Source: CATQHS01 sp965203375 (GTDB lineage: Bacteria > Actinomycetota > Acidimicrobiia > Acidimicrobiales > Aldehydirespiratoraceae). Taken from it: a stretch of 64,000 nucleotides of DNA. The position numbers and the translations under genes are program-made. Under the pieces are notes generated by a model, which worked only from the letters and a program-made list of their open reading frames with translations, did no database searches and was not told the DNA's origin. The stretch's first letter is position 1; each line of letters opens with the position of its first letter. The stretch lies in contig OZ241886.1 in NCBI GenBank assembly GCA_965203375.1, positions 186,001-250,000 on the forward strand. Reading direction: 5' to 3'. Of this stretch, positions 58,068 through 64,000 are shown piece by piece.

Positions 58068-58850
58068 GTGACCGCGCCCGCTGTCGATCCCGGTCTCGTC
58101 GACTTCGCCGTCGAGGCCGCCCGGCGGGCCGGCGACCTCACCCTGAAGTGGTACCAGCGGCCGGATCTGGCTGTGGAGCGCAAACCCGACGGCACGCCCG
58201 TCACCGGCGCCGACACCGAGGCGGAGCGGCTGCTGCGCGGGCTCATCGGCGACCGGTTCCCCGGCGATCCCGTTCTCGGTGAGGAGGGGGGACTCCAAGG
58301 GGGCCCTCCAACTGGACCAGAGCGAGGCGGGCGGCTCTGGGTGATCGACCCCATCGACGGCACCAAGGCCTTCACCCAGGGGGTGCCGCTGTTCAGCAAC
58401 CTGGTGGCGCTCGTCGACGAGCACGGCCCGGCGGCGGGGGTCATCAACCTCCCGGCCCTGGGCGAGTGCGTGTGGGCCGGCCGGGGCCGAGGGGCCTGGT
58501 GGAACGGCGAGCCGTGCCGGGTCAGCCAGCGCCGGGGGCTCAGCGGGAGCTGCCTGTGTACCAGCGGCTTCTCCTACTGGCCCGACGCCGCGCTGAGGCG
58601 GCTGCTGAGCGCGGGGGCCAGGGTCAGGACTTGGGGCGACGCCTACGGCTACGCCCTGGTGGCCACCGGCCGGGCCGAGGCCATGATCGACCCGGAGTGC
58701 TCCGACTGGGACGTGGCCCCGATGGCGGTCATCCTGGCCGAGGCCGGCGGCCGGTTCTCGGACCGGACCGGATCACCCGGCTGGCGCAACGGATCGGGCG
58801 TGGCCTCCAACGGCCACACCCACGACGAAGTCCTAGCCCTGTTCGACTGA
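58068..58850 (+). CDS. Inositol monophosphatase-family phosphatase (HisN/SuhB-like)
   Basis: A 260-residue Mg-dependent phosphatase: VTGADTEAERLL, GEEGG (metal Glu), WVIDPIDGTKAFTQGVP (Asp-Pro-Ile-Asp-Gly-Thr), and CSDWDVAPMAVILAEAGG. Members act as histidinol-phosphate phosphatases or inositol monophosphatases; the actinobacterial HisN type is the more likely reading. GTG 58068 begins 105 bp from the divergent hypothetical gene. Confidence 0.87.
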   Translation: MTAPAVDPGLVDFAVEAARRAGDLTLKWYQRPDLAVERKPDGTPVTGADTEAERLLRGLIGDRFPGDPVLGEEGGLQGGPPTGPERGGRLWVIDPIDGTKAFTQGVPLFSNLVALVDEHGPAAGVINLPALGECVWAGRGRGAWWNGEPCRVSQRRGLSGSCLCTSGFSYWPDAALRRLLSAGARVRTWGDAYGYALVATGRAEAMIDPECSDWDVAPMAVILAEAGGRFSDRTGSPGWRNGSGVASNGHTHDEVLALFD

Positions 58851-58886
58851 CTGGCACCGGAGGCGGCGGGACGGTGAAGGCCCCGG

Positions 58887-60071
58887 CTACCACTGCTCGG
58901 CTGAGGCTCTGTTCACGTGCTCGTCGAACATGGGCACGGTGAAGGCGAGTTGGCCCCAGCGAGGGGAATAGACAAGCCCCCGCTTGATGAGGGAGTCGCG
59001 GACCGAGGCGGCTTGGGCGGTCGTCTTGGCCAGGGCCCGGGCCACCTCGCCGGAGCGGCAGGGCCCCGGGCCGAGGGCGGCCATGGCCCGCAGGTAGGCG
59101 CGCTCGGCGTCGGTGGTGCGGGCTAGCCGAGCCCGGAAGAACCCGGTGTCGAGTTCGTGGACGGCGATGGAAGCAGCCGCGTCCACGTCGCCGCGTTCGA
59201 TGACATCGGGTCCCGCGGCGACATCCCAGGCGTGCTTGCCGAACTCTTGGAGGAAATACGGATAGCCCCGGGCCAAATCCACCACCGAGTCGAGAGCGGC
59301 GGCCGACCAGGCGACGCCTTCGGCCGACGCCGGACGGCTGAGCGCCAAGCGGGCATCAACGGGCTCCAGCGAATTGATCTCGGGGAAATCGAACAGGCGC
59401 TCGGCGTATGACTTCGCCTCCCCGGCCAATCCCGGCAGGCTGGGAAGCCCGGCACCGGCGACCATGAAGGGAAGCTGTTCCTGGCTCACCCGGTGCAGGC
59501 CGACGATCAACGCGGCCAGGTTCTTCTGCGTCAAGTACTGAAGCTCGTCGATCGTCAGCAGCACTCCGATGCCGTCGGCTTGGGCGACTTCGCCAACGGC
59601 GATGAACAGCTCAGCCAAGTCCTCGTCGAGGAAGCCGGTGTTGGCCCGACCGGCGGCCGGTTCCACGCCCAAGGCCACGTCGATCCCGGTGTCGGGGACC
59701 CGATAGGCGACTCTGAACGCGGACAGCGCGCCGAGGGCTCGTCTCACCCGGTCCCGGATTCGGTCGCGAACCCGCAACCGCAGCAGCGCCTTGTGTACCA
59801 GAACCGAGACTCCCTCCACAAAGGCCAGGTCTTCGGTGGCTTCGATCTTCTCGTGGACCCAGTCGTGGTTCTGGGCGAGCTGGCCGAACTGCCTCAGCAA
59901 AACCGTTTTGCCCGTGCCCCGCAGCCCGGTTAGGAGTTGGCTCTTAGCCGACCGGCCCTGAGTCAGCCGTTGGACGGCGATGTCGAACTTCTCAAGCTCG
60001 CGGTCACGGCCGACCAAGGCGGGCGGGGGGCTGCCGGCACCAGGGCTGTAGGGGTTGCGCACCGGGTCCAT
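58887..60071 (-). CDS. AAA ATPase of archaeal-ATPase/ORC1-like STAND type
   Basis: A 394-residue P-loop ATPase. Walker A is LLTGLRGTGKTVLLRQFG (K55) and Walker B LLTIDELQYL (D175, E176). After the ATPase core comes SLEPVDARLALSRPA and RGYPYFLQEFGKHAWD, as in the archaeal ATPase family, then a C-terminal winged helix (about 330-390). ATG 60071 has TATACT seven bases upstream, so it is likely leaderless. Stand-alone members are often near mobile elements or defence genes, but function is unknown. The intergenic region upstream is bounded by an 11-bp inverted repeat. Confidence 0.8.
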   Translation of the reverse strand: MDPVRNPYSPGAGSPPPALVGRDRELEKFDIAVQRLTQGRSAKSQLLTGLRGTGKTVLLRQFGQLAQNHDWVHEKIEATEDLAFVEGVSVLVHKALLRLRVRDRIRDRVRRALGALSAFRVAYRVPDTGIDVALGVEPAAGRANTGFLDEDLAELFIAVGEVAQADGIGVLLTIDELQYLTQKNLAALIVGLHRVSQEQLPFMVAGAGLPSLPGLAGEAKSYAERLFDFPEINSLEPVDARLALSRPASAEGVAWSAAALDSVVDLARGYPYFLQEFGKHAWDVAAGPDVIERGDVDAAASIAVHELDTGFFRARLARTTDAERAYLRAMAALGPGPCRSGEVARALAKTTAQAASVRDSLIKRGLVYSPRWGQLAFTVPMFDEHVNRASAEQW

Positions 60072-60075
60072 CGGC

Positions 60076-60143
60076 CAAAGTATAGATATTTATACCCATC
60101 TATAGCGACATCGGTTATACTCTCCGCAAATTTCTATACTTTG
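60076..60143. repeat. AT-rich segment bounded by perfect 11-bp inverted repeat
   Basis: CAAAGTATAGA (60076-60086) and TCTATACTTTG (60133-60143) are exact inverse copies 46 bp apart. They fill the gap between the ATPase start and the dehydrogenase stop. The left arm contains the ATPase -10 box (TATACT, minus strand); two more TATAC motifs lie inside. It could be an operator pair or the footprint of a very small inverted-repeat element. Confidence 0.72.
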
Positions 60144-61133
60144 TCAGGCGAAGGTGGTGAACCCTTCGAAGCGGGACGGGCGCAGGCCCTGGGCGGCTAG
60201 GGAGGCCAGCAGGGTCCGGGGGTGCTCGATGGCGGCCAGGCCACAAGCGCCGGGCTTGATGCCGCCAGCCGCGACGTGCAATGCGGCTGACGCCGCCACG
60301 GTGGCCGCCGCCGAGGCGGGACGGGCGCAGGAGCCCAGCACCACCACCTTGCGCTCGGAGCCGCGGCGGCCCCGGACCTCCACCCGGACGGCGCCGATCC
60401 CGCCCTCGGGATGGGGCGGGCTCAGCATGGGCAGCGGGGCGGTGAACCGGTCCCGGCGGGTGGCGGCCAGCCGGGCCGTCACCCGGCTCACCCCGGGAAA
60501 GGCCGGCACCAGCACCACGGCGTCGGGCAGGGCGGCCCGGTAACAGTCCCGCCCCGACACCGGGTCGGGAAACCAGCACAGCTCGCGGCCCGACCCGCCG
60601 GGGCGGCGAGTCCATTCCCCGTCCCGCCAGTCCAGGGCCATCCCGCTCAAACAGCGGTGGTGCTGGCGGGCGCAGGCCGGGCCGCCGGTGCCGGCCTTGG
60701 CCACGTGGATTTCATCCACCTGATCGAGTTCGGCAGCAGCGTGGCGGGCCAGCAGACAACTGAAGCCGGGCATGTACCCGGCCCCCACCACCAGCGCCGT
60801 CTGGCGGGATCGGGCCCGATGGTCGAGGTCGAGCAGGGCCTGGGTCTCGCCCAGATCGTCGCTGGTGGTCACCACCGTCGCTCCCCCGTCTACGGCTCGG
60901 CGGGCGATGTCGAGCTGGGTTCCGGCCGGCGTGGCCACCACCACCGCATCGGTGTCGCCGTCGAGGGCCGGGCTCTCGGCGGCGGTCGCGGCCGGGCCCA
61001 GCGACGACACCACCCACTCCAGCCTCTGCCGGTCGGGGTCGTGAACCGACACTCGCTCCACTCCGTCGCTGGTGGCGAGCTTGCGGGCGACCCGGGCGCC
61101 GGTGGCCCCGGCACCGAAAACGACGATTTTCAT
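60144..61133 (-). CDS. Saccharopine-dehydrogenase-like NAD(P)-binding protein
   Basis: A 329-residue protein with an N-terminal Rossmann fold (IVVFGAGATGARVARKLA; VVVATPAGTQLDIARRAVDGG) and a central GAGYMPGFSCLLARHAA typical of the saccharopine dehydrogenase/homospermidine synthase-like group. The C-terminal half is beta-rich. ATG 61133 follows the small membrane protein gene by six bases. Exact reaction unknown. Confidence 0.75.
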   Translation of the reverse strand: MKIVVFGAGATGARVARKLATSDGVERVSVHDPDRQRLEWVVSSLGPAATAAESPALDGDTDAVVVATPAGTQLDIARRAVDGGATVVTTSDDLGETQALLDLDHRARSRQTALVVGAGYMPGFSCLLARHAAAELDQVDEIHVAKAGTGGPACARQHHRCLSGMALDWRDGEWTRRPGGSGRELCWFPDPVSGRDCYRAALPDAVVLVPAFPGVSRVTARLAATRRDRFTAPLPMLSPPHPEGGIGAVRVEVRGRRGSERKVVVLGSCARPASAAATVAASAALHVAAGGIKPGACGLAAIEHPRTLLASLAAQGLRPSRFEGFTTFA

Positions 61134-61139
61134 GTCGGG

Positions 61140-61430
61140 TCAGCCGCGCTCGGCGGATGCTTCGTCCCCCGTCGGCTCGCCGTCTGGCTCGTCGGTCGGC
61201 GGCTCGGCGCCGCTCCGCCCGCCTCCGGCTGGCCCGTCGTTGCCCGGCGGTACGTCATCGCCCAGCTCGTCGTCGCGCAGCTCGCGCCAGCCACCCGTCT
61301 GGGGGGGGACGGCTCGGCGGCGGACCCGCAGCCGAATGGCGGCCGCCACCGCCATGCCGGTGAGGACGGCCACCAGAGCCCGTCTGATCAAGGCGACCAG
61401 TCCTGCACCCACATCGGCCTCCGAGCCCAA
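61140..61430 (-). CDS. Small single-span membrane protein
   Basis: A 96-residue protein with one hydrophobic segment near the N-terminus (GLVALIRRALVAVLTGMAVAAA), a basic stop-transfer run RLRVRRR, and an acidic Gly/Pro/Glu-rich tail. Not recognised. Located between tRNA-Ile and the dehydrogenase, all on the minus strand. A later GTG could shorten the N-terminus by six residues. Confidence 0.6.
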   Translation of the reverse strand: MGSEADVGAGLVALIRRALVAVLTGMAVAAAIRLRVRRRAVPPQTGGWRELRDDELGDDVPPGNDGPAGGGRSGAEPPTDEPDGEPTGDEASAERG

Positions 61431-61485
61431 CGGACGAATCCCGGTCAGTGCCGGCCCGCACCTACGGACCGGCCGGACGCGACCG

Positions 61486-61559
<74 letters not shown>

Positions 61560-61572
61560 GGGATCGCCCAGG

Positions 61573-62526
61573 CTATCGGCGGGAGCGGTCGGCGGCCACC
61601 CCTCGCTGAGGGCCGGGCCGCGGGGCCGGGCCCGGCGGCCGGGCCGCGGGCGCCCGGGGAGGGACCGGACGGCCCAACCTGGGGATCCGCAGACGGCGGG
61701 GCCTGAACCGAGCCGTCTCCTCTTCCACCACCGTCACCCGTATTCCGCCGATGATGTCGCTGATCAGATTGAACAGCACCGCCATCAGGACGGTGAACCC
61801 GGCGGCCACCACCACCAGCACCAGCCCGCCGATGGCCACCGCCCTGAAGATCTGATCGCCGTTGAGCTCGAACCTCTCGAGGGCGGCCAACTCGGTCACG
61901 AAGTTCTCCAAGTTGCCGACCATGCCCGAGCCCACTGCCAGGCTCCACAAGATTCCGCCGGCGATCAACAGAACCACCCAGAGGCAGAAGTAGAAGACGA
62001 GCGAGATCTTCAGCACCGACCACGGCTCGACGTGGCGGATCAGCCGGCGGACCTTGCGGGCTCTGAGCTTCTTGAGCCGCCACTGGCGCATGACCGACGC
62101 CGGGGCCGAGATCGAGCCGGTCGGCGGCCCGACGGGAGTCGTCTGGGCGGTGAGGGGCGCGGTCGGGGGGGTTTGGGCGGTGAGCGGCCCCGTCAACGGC
62201 GGTTTCGGGGCCGGTGACGGCGCTGAGAACGCTGGCCGCTTGGCGGGCGCCTGCTTAGGACCCGCCTGCTTGGCAAACGACGGATTGAAAGCGGGTGACT
62301 TGGGGGCCGACGGTTTAGGACCCGCCTGCTTGGCGAACGACGGCTTAGGAGCCGGTGACTTAGGGGCCCGCTGCTTCGGAGCGGCTGATCCCGACCCGAA
62401 CGCGGGCGGCTTGGAAGCCGCCGGTTTCGGCGAGGCCGGGGCGGCTTCGCCTTTGTCCGATCGAGGAGCTTTGCTCATGACGCCAACCCGGAGCGGCCGT
62501 GACCGACCGAGTTTAGGCGCGGGCAT
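61573..62526 (-). CDS. DUF3566-type membrane protein
   Basis: A 317-residue protein. The N-terminal 160 residues are Pro/Lys/Ala-rich and repetitive (PAFNPSFAKQAGPK occurs twice). The C-terminal region from about residue 170 has VLKISLVFYFCLWVVLLIAG, FVTELAALERFELNG, and a second membrane helix ending in FNLISDIIGGIRVTV, the DUF3566 pattern. Its place after gyrA is conserved in actinobacteria. ATG 62526 has GAGGG upstream; ATG 62478 is an alternative. Confidence 0.82.
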   Translation of the reverse strand: MPAPKLGRSRPLRVGVMSKAPRSDKGEAAPASPKPAASKPPAFGSGSAAPKQRAPKSPAPKPSFAKQAGPKPSAPKSPAFNPSFAKQAGPKQAPAKRPAFSAPSPAPKPPLTGPLTAQTPPTAPLTAQTTPVGPPTGSISAPASVMRQWRLKKLRARKVRRLIRHVEPWSVLKISLVFYFCLWVVLLIAGGILWSLAVGSGMVGNLENFVTELAALERFELNGDQIFRAVAIGGLVLVVVAAGFTVLMAVLFNLISDIIGGIRVTVVEEETARFRPRRLRIPRLGRPVPPRAPAARPPGPAPRPGPQRGVAADRSRR

Positions 62527-62654
62527 TCAACCCTCGACTCTCAGCCCGGGCCAGGCGCGACCAGATCACCGCCGGGCGCTCGCGGCGGGATCAGAGCTGC
62601 TCGCCGCCCGACCCTCAACTCGGGCCCAGGTCACCGCCGGGCGCCGACGTACTC
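62527..62654 (-). repeat. Duplicated segments between TadG-like and DUF3566 genes
   Basis: CCCGGGCTGAGAGT (minus) is present at the TadG-like stop and again 114 bp on. GCGCCCGGCGGTGA(C/T)CTGG occurs twice, 65 bp apart. The DUF3566 ribosome-site region GAGTCGAGGGTTG has an imperfect copy 81 bp upstream. The 128-bp gap thus consists of overlapping short duplications of the stop and start regions of its neighbours. Confidence 0.65.
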
Positions 62655-62996
62655 TCAGCCCGGGGTCGGCTCCAGCCAGGTCACCGTCGACTCGGCCCGG
62701 GCCCGGCGCACCAACCGGCCCGCCCGCACCGCCACCGTCACCTGATCCCCGGTCCGCTCGAAGGACACCAGCTCGGCTCCGTTGGCCGCCGCCATCTCAA
62801 CCGCCGCCGCCCGGCCCTCGGCCGCGCCGGCCAGGGCGGCCGCGTCGGCGGCGGTGCGGGCCCGGGCGGCTTCGTCCAGCACTCGGCCCACTTGGGCCGC
62901 GGCCACGATCAGCCCCATCATCATCACCGCGGCCAGCACCATCAAAGGCGCGGCCTGGCCGGCGTCAGGGCGCGGCTGCGGGCCGGTTCGCTCCAT
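62655..62996 (-). CDS. TadG/TadE-like pilus-region secreted protein
   Basis: A 113-residue protein. DAGQAAPLMVLAAVMMMGLI with the following VAAAQVGRVLDEAARARTAADAAALAG is the prepilin-like N-terminus of TadE/TadG proteins: an uncleaved or cleaved helix followed by the 'ARTAADAAALAGA' motif. ATG 62996 overlaps the gyrA 3' end by 32 nt. No other Tad pilus genes are in the window, and the gene interrupts the usual gyrA-DUF3566 order. Confidence 0.7.
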   Translation of the reverse strand: MERTGPQPRPDAGQAAPLMVLAAVMMMGLIVAAAQVGRVLDEAARARTAADAAALAGAAEGRAAAVEMAAANGAELVSFERTGDQVTVAVRAGRLVRRARAESTVTWLEPTPG

Positions 62997-64000
62997 TCTC
63001 GGTCCCCCCGGTCGTCTCGTCGGGTGCGGGGGAAGCAAGATCGCCAAGGGCCGGGCCGGGCTCGTCCCGACCCGGCTCGCTCAGCTCAGAAGAGAGATCG
63101 GACACCGCCTCGACGGCCACCACCCAGTCGCCGGGATCGGGGCTCATCACCTTCACGCCGGACGCGGCCCGGCTCTGGACGGATATGTCGGCCACCGGGG
63201 TGCGGATCATCACCCCGTTGCTGGTGACGGCCAGAACCTCGTCGCCGTCATCGACCATGAGCGTGCCCACCACCGGGCCCTTCTCTTCGGTCAGCTTGAT
63301 GCCGATCACCCCCCGACCGGCCCGGCCCTTGCAGGGGAACTCCTCGACCGGGGTGCGCTTGCCGTACCCGAGCTCGGTCACATGCAGCAGGGCGGCGCCG
63401 GGCCGGGCCAGGGCGCATCCCACCACCCGGTCGTCGGCGTGCTTGAACTTCAAGCCGATCACCCCGGCCGCGTCCCGGCCCATGGCCCGGATCTCGGTCT
63501 CGGCGAAGCGGATGGTCTGGCCCAGCCGGGACGACAGCATCACGTCGTGGCGGCCGTTGGTGGGCATCACCGCCACCAGCTCGTCGTCGTCTTTGAGCCT
63601 CACCGCGATCAGCCCGACCCGCAGTGAGCGGTCGTAGGCGGTGAAGCTCGTCTTCTTGACCCGGCCCAGGGCGGTGGCGAAGAACAGGTAGCGGTTCGTC
63701 TCGTAGTCGCGGGTGTCGATCACCGCCTGGACCCGCTCCCCCTCCTGCAGCGACAGCAGGTTGACGATGGCCGTGCCCCGCCCGGTGCGGGAGGAGACGG
63801 GAACCTCGTGGGCCTTCAGCCGGTAGACCCGGCCCCGGTTGGTGAAGAACAGCAGATACGAGTGGGCGGTGGTGTGGATGAGGTGGGTGACGGTGTCGGC
63901 CTCCTTCAGCCGGGCCCCGGCCACTCCCCGGCCGCCCCGGCCCTGGGACCTGAACTCCTCAGCCGGAACCGTCTTGGCGTACCCCGAGGCCGACATGGTG
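62965..64000 (-). CDS. gyrA: DNA gyrase subunit A, C-terminal part (partial)
   Basis: The frame is open from the window edge to its stop at 62965. It encodes the six-bladed DNA-wrapping beta-pinwheel: repeated LLFFTNRGRVYRLKAHEV, YLFFATALGRVKKTSF, VMLSSRLGQTIRFAE and VLAVTSNGVMIRTPV blades. The GyrA-box appears as SQGRGGRGVAG near the start. The acidic tail of about 40 residues is Gly/Pro-rich. The catalytic half lies beyond the right edge. Its presence places this end of the window near the replication origin in most actinobacteria. Confidence 0.96.
   Translation of the reverse strand, partial: TMSASGYAKTVPAEEFRSQGRGGRGVAGARLKEADTVTHLIHTTAHSYLLFFTNRGRVYRLKAHEVPVSSRTGRGTAIVNLLSLQEGERVQAVIDTRDYETNRYLFFATALGRVKKTSFTAYDRSLRVGLIAVRLKDDDELVAVMPTNGRHDVMLSSRLGQTIRFAETEIRAMGRDAAGVIGLKFKHADDRVVGCALARPGAALLHVTELGYGKRTPVEEFPCKGRAGRGVIGIKLTEEKGPVVGTLMVDDGDEVLAVTSNGVMIRTPVADISVQSRAASGVKVMSPDPGDWVVAVEAVSDLSSELSEPGRDEPGPALGDLASPAPDETTGGTENGANRPAAAP

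Overview
The window is high-GC, gene-dense DNA from an actinobacterial chromosome. Support comes from the right edge: the gyrA 3' end is followed by a TadG-like gene, a DUF3566 membrane protein and tRNA-Ile(GAU), an order typical of actinobacteria near the origin. GTG and TTG starts are common, TANNNT boxes sit 6-8 nt upstream of several leaderless starts, and an F420/DDN-type protein and an EF-G-like paralogue are present. The catabolic content (DMF-amidase-like enzyme, hydantoinase, PhyH dioxygenases, non-Pyl MttB-like methyltransferase, two dimethylglycine/sarcosine dehydrogenase-like flavoproteins, two ABC importers) resembles marine or sponge-associated Acidimicrobiia. That taxonomic placement is inference.

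Layout. 1-5.4 kb: sugar-type ABC importer plus an N,N-dimethylformamidase large-subunit-like enzyme. 5.46-8.44 kb: AbiE-type toxin-antitoxin pair and an AT-rich pair of paralogous membrane proteins. 8.7-16.9 kb: RidA, lipoprotein, HyuA/HyuB hydantoinase operon, SDR, D-threonine-aldolase-like PLP enzyme, DapA-family lyase. 17.1-18.7 kb: HipBA. 18.7-27.1 kb: fused alpha-beta E1 with a lone lipoyl domain, SDR, amidohydrolase, PhyH, cupin, amidase, alpha/beta hydrolase. 27.2-28.9 kb: AT-rich restriction-modification island (D12 adenine methylase plus NotI-like nuclease). 28.9-40.8 kb: SDR, PhyH, Asp-box protein, hydroxyacid dehydrogenase, enolase-superfamily enzyme, DapA-family lyase, complete oligopeptide-type ABC importer. 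41-45.7 kb: EF-G-like GTPase, fused nucleotidyltransferase-HEPN protein, IS3 remnants enclosing three small coupled ORFs. 45.8-57.5 kb: MttB-like enzyme, two DMGDH-like enzymes, DMT exporter, DDN-like protein, SDR, amidohydrolase, FMN hydroxyacid oxidase. 57.6-64 kb: hypothetical, IMPase, AAA ATPase, dehydrogenase, tRNA-Ile, DUF3566, TadG-like, gyrA.

The genome alternates short catabolic operons with single defence or toxin-antitoxin modules (AbiE, HipBA, NotI-like R-M, MNT-HEPN). Several of these modules are more AT-rich than their neighbours, which suggests transfer.

The most unusual signal is at gene starts. At eight places a start region occurs twice, 32-83 bp apart. Each time the upstream copy opens a mini-ORF of 11-27 codons (47 codons at 24.6 kb if both repeat units are counted) whose stop codon overlaps the real start codon (ATGA, GTGA, TTGA or TGATG). 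In five cases the mini-ORF start also overlaps the stop of the upstream gene, so stop-start coupling is relayed through a tiny bridge peptide. All eight spacings are 2 modulo 3.
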